A DNA stretch of 34,335 nucleotides from Rodentibacter caecimuris (GTDB lineage Bacteria; Pseudomonadota; Gammaproteobacteria; Enterobacterales; Pasteurellaceae): NCBI GenBank assembly GCA_001998905.1, contig MLAA01000028.1:1-34335 (forward strand). Reading direction: 5' to 3'. Positions 8,032 to 15,851 of this stretch are shown in pieces. The first letter of the stretch is position 1. Each line of letters begins with the position of its first letter. Position numbers and translations under genes: made by a program. Under the pieces are notes generated by a model. That model searched no databases. It was not told where the DNA came from and was given only the letters and a program-made list of their open reading frames with translations.

Positions 8032-9033
8032 ATGAATAAACGAAATTTCTTAAAATCATTGATAGCGGTTTCAGTATTGGCTACGACTGGCGCTATATCT
8101 ATTTCCAGCCAGGCAGCGGAGATTACTAAATTAGGCTTTTTAGTTAAACAGCCGGAAGAACCATGGTTCCAAACAGAATGGGCATTTGCGGATAAAGCGG
8201 CGAAAGACCTTGGTGATGTTCAAATCATTAAAATGGCGATTCCTGATGGTGAAAAAACATTGAATGCTATAGATAATTTGGCAGCGAGTGGTGCAAAAGG
8301 CTTTGTTATTTGTACACCCGATCCTAAATTGGGACCGGCGATTATGGCAAAAGCACGTTCTTATGATTTGAAAGTGATTACGGTTGATGATCAATTTTTG
8401 AATGCCGCCGGAGAACCTATGACTAATGTTCCTATTATTATGATGGCAGCAACAGAAATTGGTGAACGTCAAGGTTTTGAATTGTATAAGGAAATGCAAA
8501 AACGTGGTTGGAATGTCAATGAAACTGCGGTATTGGCTATCACCGCAGATGAATTGGATACTGCTCGTCGCCGTACAGAAGGATCTATTTCTGCGTTAGT
8601 TAAAGCGGGGTTTCCTGAAAAGCAAATTTATAAATCACCAACAAAAAGTAATGATATTCCGGGAGCATTAGATGCCGGTAATGCTATGTTGGTGCAGCAT
8701 CCTGAAGTGAAAAATTGGTTAATCGTTGGGATGAATGATAATACTGTGTTAGGGGGAATTCGAGCCACAGAAGGGCAGGGTTTTAAACCTGAAAATGTTG
8801 TCGGTATCGGCATTAATGGTACGGACGCAGTGAGTGAGCTTTCAAAGCCTAAGAAGACAGGTTTTGTCGGCTCGTTACTTCCAAGCCCTGATGTACATGG
8901 CTATCGTAGCACAGAAATGCTTTATAAATGGGTTAAAGAAGGGATTGAGCCGCCAAAATATACCCCAATCGGTGATCCTGTATTATTGACCCGAGAAAAC
9001 TTTAAAGCGGAGTTAGAGAAAAAAGGGCTTTAA
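8032..9033 (+). CDS. araF: L-arabinose ABC transporter, periplasmic binding protein
   Basis: Periplasmic receptor of 333 residues (E. coli AraF 329) that delivers L-arabinose to the AraGH importer. The start at 8032 gives a normal signal peptide (NKR, a hydrophobic stretch, then SSQAA with cleavage before EITKLGF). A longer frame from 7942 would add 30 residues lacking signal-peptide character and starting within the predicted -10, so it is rejected. The mature protein has the type I periplasmic sugar-binding fold: GFLVKQPEEPWF near the first strand, TVDDQF in the hinge region, and GMNDNT, GIGINGTDA near the C terminus. These segments read as AraF rather than the ribose or galactose receptors. 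It is followed 38 bases later by araG and heads the araFGH unit. Confidence 0.93.
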   Translation: MNKRNFLKSLIAVSVLATTGAISISSQAAEITKLGFLVKQPEEPWFQTEWAFADKAAKDLGDVQIIKMAIPDGEKTLNAIDNLAASGAKGFVICTPDPKLGPAIMAKARSYDLKVITVDDQFLNAAGEPMTNVPIIMMAATEIGERQGFELYKEMQKRGWNVNETAVLAITADELDTARRRTEGSISALVKAGFPEKQIYKSPTKSNDIPGALDAGNAMLVQHPEVKNWLIVGMNDNTVLGGIRATEGQGFKPENVVGIGINGTDAVSELSKPKKTGFVGSLLPSPDVHGYRSTEMLYKWVKEGIEPPKYTPIGDPVLLTRENFKAELEKKGL

Positions 9034-9071
9034 TTGAGTGCGATTAAAATATCAGTAAGGAGGAAATATCT

Positions 9072-10586
9072 ATGCAAATTCCCTATTTAGAATTCGATCA
9101 AATTAGCAAATCTTTTCCTGGTGTTAAAGCATTACAAAATGTTTCATTTAAATGTTATGAAGGAAAAGTACATGCGCTTATGGGAGAAAATGGCGCGGGT
9201 AAATCCACCTTACTGAAAATTTTAAGTGGTAACTATTTACCTACGGAAGGAAAAATGCATATTGGGGGGCGAACCCTTACGTTTCGTACTACAAAAGAGG
9301 CTCTACTTGCGGGTGTTGCTATTATTTATCAAGAATTAAATATAGTGCCAGACATGACGGTGGCAGAAAACCTTTGTTTGGGACAATTACCCCATTCTTT
9401 TGGAATGGTTAATCAGAAAGCATTATTAGCGCGCACACAAAAATATTTGGATAAATTAGCCTTAAATATTTCACCAAATACTCCGTTGAGAGAACTTTCC
9501 ATTGGTCAATGGCAGATGATTGAAATTGCAAAAGTATTGAGTCGTGGGGCGAAAATTATTGCATTTGATGAGCCAACGAGCAGTTTATCAGCACCCGAAA
9601 TTGAAAAGTTGTTTTCAGTGATAGAAGAATTGAAAGCAGAAGGAAAAGTTATTCTTTATGTTTCTCATCGAATGGAGGAAATTTTCCGTATTAGTGATGA
9701 AATCACGGTCTTGAAAGACGGTCAATTTATTGAAACATTTTCGGATTTATCAAAGATTAATAATGACACACTAGTGCGTAGTATGGTTGGACGTAATTTA
9801 GGTGATATTTATCATTATCGTTCAAGAGAAATCGGGAAAACACGATTAAAACTGACCGCACTTTCAAGCAAAAAGTTGCCGGGAAATTTTAATCTTGAAG
9901 TGAAAGCTGGGGAAATTCTTGGGTTATTTGGATTGGTTGGCGCCGGTCGTTCGGAACTATTTAAAGTGATTTTTGGTGCAGATCCAATGACTCAAGGAAA
10001 TATGGAGTTAGACGGGAAAAATATCAATATAAAATGCCCTAAAGATGCTATTGAACAAGGCATAGTATTGTGCCCGGAGGATCGCAAAAAGGAAGGAATT
10101 ATTCCTTTGGCGAGTGTGGCAGAAAATATTAATTTAAGCGCAAGACGATCCCATAATTTCTTTAAATTTATTATTAATGAATCTTGGGAGAAACAAAATG
10201 CAGAGAAACAACGCCGACAAATGAATGTGAAAACGCCATCTATTGAGCAACTTATTATGAACTTATCCGGAGGGAATCAACAGAAAGTTATTCTAGGGCG
10301 ATGGTTATCCGAAGAGATTAAGGTCCTTCTATTGGATGAACCCACGCGTGGTATTGATGTGGGGGCAAAATCCGAAATTTATGATCTAATTTTTAAGTTA
10401 GCTGATGAAAAGATTGCGATCTTTGTGATTTCCAGTGATTTACCTGAGGTTATCGGTTTATCTGATCGCATTATGGTAATGAGAAATCAACAAATTACCG
10501 GTGTTGTAGAACGTGAAAACGCAACAGAAGAGCGTATTTTAAAACTTGCAATGGTGGAAACTGGCATCGTTGAAACTAGAATTTAA
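9072..10586 (+). CDS. araG: L-arabinose ABC transporter, ATP-binding protein
   Basis: Double ATPase subunit of 504 residues, the same length as E. coli AraG, on the cytoplasmic face of the importer. The first half has Walker [10 protein letters not shown] (38-46), signature LSIGQ (142-146) and Walker B ending AFDEPTS (164-170). The second half has a degenerate Walker [10 protein letters not shown] (287-295, R in place of K, usual in sugar importers of this class), signature LSGGN (398-402) and LLLDEPTRG (419-427). A strong Shine-Dalgarno (AAGGAGG) precedes the ATG. It is 15 bases from araH. An uptake signal lies inside. Confidence 0.95.
   Translation: MQIPYLEFDQISKSFPGVKALQNVSFKCYEGKVHALMGENGAGKSTLLKILSGNYLPTEGKMHIGGRTLTFRTTKEALLAGVAIIYQELNIVPDMTVAENLCLGQLPHSFGMVNQKALLARTQKYLDKLALNISPNTPLRELSIGQWQMIEIAKVLSRGAKIIAFDEPTSSLSAPEIEKLFSVIEELKAEGKVILYVSHRMEEIFRISDEITVLKDGQFIETFSDLSKINNDTLVRSMVGRNLGDIYHYRSREIGKTRLKLTALSSKKLPGNFNLEVKAGEILGLFGLVGAGRSELFKVIFGADPMTQGNMELDGKNINIKCPKDAIEQGIVLCPEDRKKEGIIPLASVAENINLSARRSHNFFKFIINESWEKQNAEKQRRQMNVKTPSIEQLIMNLSGGNQQKVILGRWLSEEIKVLLLDEPTRGIDVGAKSEIYDLIFKLADEKIAIFVISSDLPEVIGLSDRIMVMRNQQITGVVERENATEERILKLAMVETGIVETRI
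9854..9864 (-). repeat. DNA uptake signal inside araG
   Basis: GACCGCACTTT, reverse orientation. Its presence argues that the arabinose genes have long resided in this lineage. Confidence 0.75.
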
Positions 10587-10601
10587 TATAAGGAGAATTT
10601 T

Positions 10602-11570
10602 ATGACTTCCGCAACTTCTCAAGCTCATAATATGAGCAGATTTAATAAAATTTGGAATAGTTATGGCATACTGTTAATTTTCGCTGTTATTTTTATTTCT
10701 GCTTGTTTATTCATTCCTAATTTTGCAACAGTAATTAATATGAAAGGCTTAGGGCTAGCTATTTCAATGAGCGGTATGGTTGCTTGTGGTATGTTATTTT
10801 GTCTTGCCTCCGGTGAAATTGATTTATCTGTTGCTTCCGTGATTGCATGCGCAGGCGTTGTTACTGCAACGGTGATTAACCTGACTCAAAGTGTAATGTT
10901 GGGCGTATTATCCGGTGTTTCACTAGGCGCATTAATTGGTCTGATAAATGGTTTTGTTATTGCAAAACTGAAAATTAATTCCCTAATTACAACATTGGCA
11001 AGTATGCAAATTGCACGAGGGTTAGGTTATATTATTTCTGATGGTAAAGCGGTGGGTATTACAAAAGAAGAATTTTTTGAGTTAGGCTATCAAAGTGTAT
11101 TTGGTATTCCTTTACCCATTTTATTTACTATTATCTGTATTGCTATCTTTGGCTTTTTATTAAGTAAAACCACTTACGGACGTAATACTTTAGCGATTGG
11201 AGGCAATGAAGAAGCCGCACGATTAGCCGGTATTAATGTTGATCGTACAAAATTAATTATTTTTGTCGTATCTGGCGCAATTTCTGCACTCGCCGGTGTG
11301 ATTCTTGCCGCTAGAATGACGAGCGGACAACCTATGACTTCCATTGGTTTTGAATTGGTCGCAATTTCAGCTTGTGTGCTTGGTGGTGTCTCGCTAAATG
11401 GTGGCGTGGCGAAAATTTCATTTATTATTGCAGGCGTCTTAATTTTAGGCACGATTGAAAATGCCATGAATTTATTGAATATCTCGCCATTTTCTCAATA
11501 TGTTGTAAGAGGGCTGATTCTATTAATTGCCGTCATATTTGATAGATATAAACAAAAGCTAATCAAATAA
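10602..11570 (+). CDS. araH: L-arabinose ABC transporter, permease protein
   Basis: Inner-membrane permease of 322 residues (E. coli about 328) of the BPD_transp_2 family. Several hydrophobic spans are obvious (about 20-42, 47-72, 78-105, 160-186, 205-230 and the last 50 residues). Family landmarks are visible: CLASGEIDLSVAS near 68, GLINGFVIAKLKINSLITTL-type segment near 113-132, and the cytoplasmic coupling segment GRNTLAIGGNEEAARLAGI near 193-211, which contacts the ATPase. A clear Shine-Dalgarno (AAGGAG) precedes the ATG. It closes the araFGH transporter and is followed by an inverted repeat that may attenuate transcription before araC. Confidence 0.94.
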   Translation: MTSATSQAHNMSRFNKIWNSYGILLIFAVIFISACLFIPNFATVINMKGLGLAISMSGMVACGMLFCLASGEIDLSVASVIACAGVVTATVINLTQSVMLGVLSGVSLGALIGLINGFVIAKLKINSLITTLASMQIARGLGYIISDGKAVGITKEEFFELGYQSVFGIPLPILFTIICIAIFGFLLSKTTYGRNTLAIGGNEEAARLAGINVDRTKLIIFVVSGAISALAGVILAARMTSGQPMTSIGFELVAISACVLGGVSLNGGVAKISFIIAGVLILGTIENAMNLLNISPFSQYVVRGLILLIAVIFDRYKQKLIK

Positions 11571-11588
11571 AAATGTGAATGGGGACAA

Positions 11589-11622
11589 CAATAATGCGGA
11601 TACTTTGGTTTCCGCATTATTG
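11589..11622 (+). terminator. Strong inverted repeat between araH and araC, possible attenuator or terminator
   Basis: A perfect 12-base-pair stem (11589-11600 with 11611-11622) and a 10-base loop. The following bases (CTTCTATTCTT) are T-rich but not a clean T run, so termination may be partial or the hairpin may protect the araFGH mRNA 3' end. Confidence 0.6.
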
Positions 11623-11700
11623 CTTCTATTCTTGTGAGTCAATTCGTTTTTTGGTAAAACAAACAATACCGAAATATGTTGAATTCAAGGTAATATTAAA

Positions 11701-12552
11701 ATGAGAAATGAAGATAATTTCCAACCTAACCCATTATTACCAGGCTATAACTTTAACGCATATTTAGTCGCTGGTTGTACGCCGATTGAAGAAAATAGCG
11801 AATTGGATTTTACGATTAACCGCCCTCATGGAATGAGAGGGTATATCATTAATCTAACAACAAAAGGGGAGGGGCGAATATTTCAAGGAAAAGAGGCATT
11901 TAATTGCCAAGTCAGGGAGTTACTTTTATTTCCACCAAATGCTATTCATTATTATCATCGAGCCAATAATTCATCAAGTTGGCATCACCAATGGATTTAT
12001 TTCCGCCCAAGAGCATTTTGGTTGGATTGGGTGAAATGGACTAATACGGTTAATAACGTAGGAAGGTTGACAATCCCTGATGAACAAAGTTATCAAGAAA
12101 TTCTCTCGTTATTTTTACAAATTGAAGATGAATATAATTCTGATGATCCTCTTTCGGAAGCTATCTCAATGTGTTTATTGGAGCAGTTATTAATTCGTTG
12201 TTTTCGATTTGATCCGGCAAATAAGCAAAGAATGCTTGATCCTAGAATACTCGAAACTTGCCATTTTATTTCCGATAATATTGATAAAAACTATACGATT
12301 AATGAAATTGCCAAGCAGGCTTGCATGTCTACCTCTCGACTTACTCATTTATTTGCCCAACAAATTGGTACAAGTATCGTAAAATGGCGGGAAGAGCAAA
12401 GAATGATTAAAGCAAAACATTTATTACATGCTTCCGGTGAACCGATTTATCATATTGCCCGCCAACTAGGTTATGATGATCAACTCTATTTTTCACGGAT
12501 CTTTAAACGTTACACAGGTTTAAGCCCTTCTAGCTTTCGGGATTCAAGATAA
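11701..12552 (+). CDS. araC: Arabinose operon regulator AraC
   Basis: Transcription factor of 283 residues (E. coli AraC 292) that senses L-arabinose and switches the ara promoters. The N-terminal cupin domain aligns with E. coli with an offset of three residues, and every arabinose-pocket residue I remember is kept: P11, F18, T27, R41, Y85, H96 and W98 (E. coli P8, F15, T24, R38, Y82, H93, W95). The C-terminal domain has two helix-turn-helix units (about 200-222, with SRLTHLFAQQIG, and 247-270, with YDDQLYFSRIFKRYTG), nearly identical to E. coli in the recognition helices. Unlike E. coli, araC is not divergent from the catabolic genes but sits between araH and the kinase, 130 bases after araH, on the same strand. 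A CRP site begins 3 bases after its stop. Confidence 0.95.
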   Translation: MRNEDNFQPNPLLPGYNFNAYLVAGCTPIEENSELDFTINRPHGMRGYIINLTTKGEGRIFQGKEAFNCQVRELLLFPPNAIHYYHRANNSSSWHHQWIYFRPRAFWLDWVKWTNTVNNVGRLTIPDEQSYQEILSLFLQIEDEYNSDDPLSEAISMCLLEQLLIRCFRFDPANKQRMLDPRILETCHFISDNIDKNYTINEIAKQACMSTSRLTHLFAQQIGTSIVKWREEQRMIKAKHLLHASGEPIYHIARQLGYDDQLYFSRIFKRYTGLSPSSFRDSR

Positions 12553-12554
12553 AA

Positions 12555-12570
12555 TTTGATCGAGTTCTCA
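12555..12570 (+). promoter_or_regulatory. CRP-cAMP site of the araBA promoter
   Basis: TTTGA-TCGAGT-TCTCA has one mismatch in each half to the CRP consensus and agrees with the araF site at 13 of 16 positions. It ends 12 bases before the first AraC half-site; in E. coli pBAD the equivalent gap is 13. Confidence 0.6.
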
Positions 12571-12582
12571 TATTTTCTTATG

Positions 12583-12620
12583 CGACTGTTTTGTCCATAT
12601 TTGTAGCCTATCATTGTCTA
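12583..12620 (+). promoter_or_regulatory. Tandem AraC half-sites (I1-I2 type) upstream of the kinase gene
   Basis: CGACTGTTTTGTCCATA (12583-12599) matches E. coli araI1 at 11 of 17. After exactly 4 bases, TAGCCTATCATTGTCTA (12604-12620) keeps the TAGC start and matches I2 at 9 of 17. The end of the second half would overlap the -35, as in pBAD; a weak -10 lies near 12639-12645. Confidence 0.6.
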
Positions 12621-12683
12621 ACAATTAATAAAAAAAATCATTAATCTACTTCTAATCCATTTAAGGAATTAAAGGAGGTAGTA

Positions 12684-14285
12684 ATGAAAAAGACTAAACA
12701 AATAATTGAAGAGGGCAATGTTTCTATCGGTATTGAATTCGGTTCAACAAGGATTAAATCGGTTTTAATCGATACCAAAGGAAATATTTTAGCCAAAGGT
12801 GAATTTGAATGGGAAAATCATCTTATTGATGGTATTTGGACTTATCCCCAAGAAGAAATTTGGCAAGGATTACAACAGGCTTATGCTACGCTCTCTGCAT
12901 CCGTAAAAAAACAATACGATACCGTTATTAGTCGTGCGAAAGCAATTGGCATTAGTGGCATGATGCATGGTTATATGCCATTCGATAAAGAAGGTAATCA
13001 GCTAACCTTTTTCCGCACATGGCGCAATAATATTACATCAAAATCCTCTGAAAAACTGACCGCACTTTTTCAATATAACATTCCACAACGTTGGAGTATT
13101 TCCCATCTATATCAAGCCATTTTAAATAAAGAGGAGCATGTACCGAATATTGATTTTTTAACAACGTTAGCAGGTTACATTCATTGGAAATTAACCGATG
13201 AGAAAGTCTTAGGCGTTGGTGAGGCTTCCGGGATGTTTCCTATTGATATTCAAACGCATGATTTTAATCAAAAGATGTTAGATCAATTTGAGCGGCTTAT
13301 TGATGAATTAGATTATCCCTGGACGATTCGTCATATTTTACCCAAAGTAGTCAATGCCGGAGGCTATGCCGGTGTATTGACGGAATCCGGTGCTAAATTG
13401 ATTGATCCAAGTGGTAGGTTACAAGCAGGCATTCCGCTTTGCCCGCCGGAAGGGGATGCCGGGACTGGTATGGTGGCAACTAACAGTATTAAGGAAAAAA
13501 GCGGAAATATTTCAGCGGGAACATCGGCTTTTGCCATGATTGTATTGGAAAAGGCACTATCAAAAGTATATGAACAATTAGATATGGTGATGACACCAAA
13601 CGGTAAATTAGTTGCAATGGCACATGCTAATAATTGTACATCGGATATTAATGCTTGGGTTAGCTTATTCGGTGAATGTCTTGCTACGTTTGGGGTAAAT
13701 ATCAGTCAATCTAAACTTTATGAAATGCTATTTACAAAGGCGTTAGAAGGTGAGAATAACTGTGGAAATTTGCTTGCTTATGGCTTTTATTCCGGGGAAC
13801 ACGGTGTTGGCTTAAATGAAGGATGCCCGATGTTCTTACATCCGATGAAGGCAAATTTTAATTTAGCCAATTTCATTCGAGTTCATCTTTATACCGCCTT
13901 TGGTGCAATGAAGCTTGGCATGGATATTTTATTGCAACAGGAACAGGTCAAAATCCAACAAATTTTAGCCCACGGCGGTATTTTTAAAACAAAAGGTGTC
14001 GCCCAAAAAATTTTGGCTTCTGCACTCAATGTCCCTATTGCTGTAACAGAATCGGCGACTGAAGGGGGCGCATGGGGAATTGCATTATTAGCCAACTATC
14101 TTTCATATAATCATAAACCTCTTGAAACCTATTTAGACGAGGATATTTTTGGTGATTGCAATAAAGATATTGTTTATCCGGATATTGAGATGATGCAAGG
14201 TTATAACGTATTCATTAAACGTTATTCTCAGGGGCTTTCTATTGTTCAAGAAGCCATTAATACAAAAATTGTAACGATATCATAG
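12684..14285 (+). CDS. FGGY-family sugar kinase, probable L-ribulokinase of an atypical branch
   Basis: Cytosolic kinase of 533 residues expected to phosphorylate L-ribulose to L-ribulose 5-phosphate. The FGGY fold shows in IGIEFGSTRIK (15-25, phosphate loop), GISGMMHGYMPFD (89-101), the segment PPEGDAGTGM (254-263) with the likely catalytic base D258, and a C-terminal ATP site with HGGIFKTKGVAQK and ATEGGAWGIA. It differs clearly from E. coli AraB (566 residues): the AraB GxFDCHMGAVG segment is replaced by EGDAGTGMVA, and general similarity is low. The arabinose role is inferred from position between araC and araA and from the AraC-type promoter. Paralogous roles such as xylulokinase cannot be excluded. 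A very strong Shine-Dalgarno (AAAGGAGG) precedes the ATG; araA follows after 9 bases. Confidence 0.8.
   Translation: MKKTKQIIEEGNVSIGIEFGSTRIKSVLIDTKGNILAKGEFEWENHLIDGIWTYPQEEIWQGLQQAYATLSASVKKQYDTVISRAKAIGISGMMHGYMPFDKEGNQLTFFRTWRNNITSKSSEKLTALFQYNIPQRWSISHLYQAILNKEEHVPNIDFLTTLAGYIHWKLTDEKVLGVGEASGMFPIDIQTHDFNQKMLDQFERLIDELDYPWTIRHILPKVVNAGGYAGVLTESGAKLIDPSGRLQAGIPLCPPEGDAGTGMVATNSIKEKSGNISAGTSAFAMIVLEKALSKVYEQLDMVMTPNGKLVAMAHANNCTSDINAWVSLFGECLATFGVNISQSKLYEMLFTKALEGENNCGNLLAYGFYSGEHGVGLNEGCPMFLHPMKANFNLANFIRVHLYTAFGAMKLGMDILLQQEQVKIQQILAHGGIFKTKGVAQKILASALNVPIAVTESATEGGAWGIALLANYLSYNHKPLETYLDEDIFGDCNKDIVYPDIEMMQGYNVFIKRYSQGLSIVQEAINTKIVTIS
13058..13068 (-). repeat. DNA uptake signal inside the kinase gene
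   Basis: GACCGCACTTT followed by TTTC, reverse orientation. Confidence 0.75.
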
Positions 14286-14294
14286 GAGATTATT

Positions 14295-15782
14295 ATGGAA
14301 TTTATCAAAAATCTGGAAGTTTGGTTTGTTGTGGGTAGTCAACATTTATATGGTAATGACGCATTACAGCAGGTGAAACAAAATGCAGAGCAAATCACCG
14401 AGCATTTGAATCAACAAAATCCATTTATCAAAATTAAGCTAAAAGAATTGGCTACTTCACCGGAAGAAATTTTATCAATTTGCCAAGCGGCGAATAACCA
14501 AGATCACTGCGTCGGAATTATTGCATGGATGCATACGTTTTCTCCTGCCAAAATGTGGATTGCCGGTTTAACTCAGTTAAATAAACCATTATTACAATTT
14601 CATACTCAATTTAATCAATTGATTCCTTGGAATGAGATTGACATGGATTACATGAATCTTCATCAAACCGCACATGGTGATCGTGAATTTGGTTTCTTAT
14701 TATCCCGTTTACGTAAAGCTAGAACCATTGTTGTGGGACACTGGAAAAATGCGACTGTGCTAGAAAAAATTAATCGCTGGCAACGTGTTTTAGCCGCAAT
14801 TTATGATCAAAAAAATTTACGTATTGCGCGTTTTGGCGACAATATGCGGCAAGTTGCTGTAACTGAAGGAGATAAAGTTGAAGCCCAAATTAAATTTGGT
14901 TATAGCGTTAACGGCTATGGTGTTTATCAATTGGTTGAAAGCATTAATACGGTTACGGATGAAGATGCAGAAACATTGGTTAAAGAATACGAAAAAGAAT
15001 ACCGAATCAACGCTAAATTACAAAAAAATGGTGAGAAACGTACCGCACTTTTTGATACGGCGAAAATTGAATTAGGTCTAAAACGTTTCTTAGATAGCGG
15101 TGGTTTCAAAGCCTTTACGGATACATTTGAAAATCTACATAACATGAAACAATTACCGGGATTGCCGGTGCAACGTTTAATGCAACAAGGCTATGGATTT
15201 GGTGCTGAAGGAGACTGGAAAACCGCAGCGTTGGTTCGGGCAATAAAAGTAATGGGGTATGGATTGCCAGAAGGCAGTTCCTTTATGGAAGATTATACCT
15301 ACCATTTAGCCGAAAATAATGAAGTGGTACTTGGCGCACATATGTTGGAAGTTTGTCCTTCCATTACTGATGATAAGCCTTTTTTAGAGATAAAACCGCT
15401 TGGCATTGGCGGAAAAGAAGATCCAACCCGTTTGATTTTTACTGCAAAAACGGGGCGTGCGGTAAATGCAACCATTGTAGATATGGGAAATCGATTCCGT
15501 ATGGTTGTCGCTGATTTGGATGTTGTGGAAAAACCACAAGAAATGCCTAAATTGCCGGTTGGACACGCTTTTTGGCAGCTTAAGCCTAATTTTGATATAG
15601 GGACTCAAGCTTGGATTTTAGCTGGAGGGGCGCACCATAGTGCATTTAGTTTAGATGTGGATGCCGATATGTTACGCATGTTTGCAGAATATTTTGAGAT
15701 TGAATTTATTCATATCAATGACAATACAGATCTTTCTCAATTAAAAAATGAGTTGCGTTGGAATGAATTAAGTTACAAATAA
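14295..15782 (+). CDS. araA: L-arabinose isomerase AraA
   Basis: Cytosolic Mn-dependent isomerase of 495 residues (E. coli 500) converting L-arabinose to L-ribulose. Similarity to E. coli AraA is high along the whole length (EVWFVVGSQHLYG at the start, MHTFSPAKMWI, ARFGDNMRQVAVT). Metal and catalytic residues are visible at E305 (GFGAEGDWK), E332 (FMEDYTYH), H349 (LGAHMLEVCPS) and the His pair H447-H448 (GGAHHS). The gene has its own Shine-Dalgarno (AGGAG) and follows the kinase after 9 bases, so the two form one transcription unit ended by a terminator. No araD follows; the unit therefore yields L-ribulose 5-phosphate and the 4-epimerase step must be supplied elsewhere. Confidence 0.97.
   Translation: MEFIKNLEVWFVVGSQHLYGNDALQQVKQNAEQITEHLNQQNPFIKIKLKELATSPEEILSICQAANNQDHCVGIIAWMHTFSPAKMWIAGLTQLNKPLLQFHTQFNQLIPWNEIDMDYMNLHQTAHGDREFGFLLSRLRKARTIVVGHWKNATVLEKINRWQRVLAAIYDQKNLRIARFGDNMRQVAVTEGDKVEAQIKFGYSVNGYGVYQLVESINTVTDEDAETLVKEYEKEYRINAKLQKNGEKRTALFDTAKIELGLKRFLDSGGFKAFTDTFENLHNMKQLPGLPVQRLMQQGYGFGAEGDWKTAALVRAIKVMGYGLPEGSSFMEDYTYHLAENNEVVLGAHMLEVCPSITDDKPFLEIKPLGIGGKEDPTRLIFTAKTGRAVNATIVDMGNRFRMVVADLDVVEKPQEMPKLPVGHAFWQLKPNFDIGTQAWILAGGAHHSAFSLDVDADMLRMFAEYFEIEFIHINDNTDLSQLKNELRWNELSYK
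15042..15050 (-). repeat. DNA uptake signal inside araA
   Basis: Exact core ACCGCACTT followed by TTTG, reverse orientation. Confidence 0.7.
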
Positions 15783-15803
15783 TTTTTTTGTTCCTGTTTT
15801 CTT

Positions 15804-15843
15804 AAAAAAATCCTATTTCCCATTTTGGATATAGGATTTTTTT
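15804..15843. terminator. Bidirectional terminator between araA and mnmC
   Basis: A stem of AAAAAAATCCTAT with ATAGGATTTTTTT around a 14-base loop, with A runs on one side and T runs on the other. It serves the convergent genes araA (plus) and mnmC (minus). Confidence 0.85.
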
Positions 15844-15851
15844 GAAAAACA

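Noticed and set aside
7665-15851. Arabinose cluster as a recently acquired island.
   Set aside because: araG, the kinase gene and araA each carry an exact uptake signal, composition looks like the neighbours, and no integrase, repeat or tRNA border is seen.
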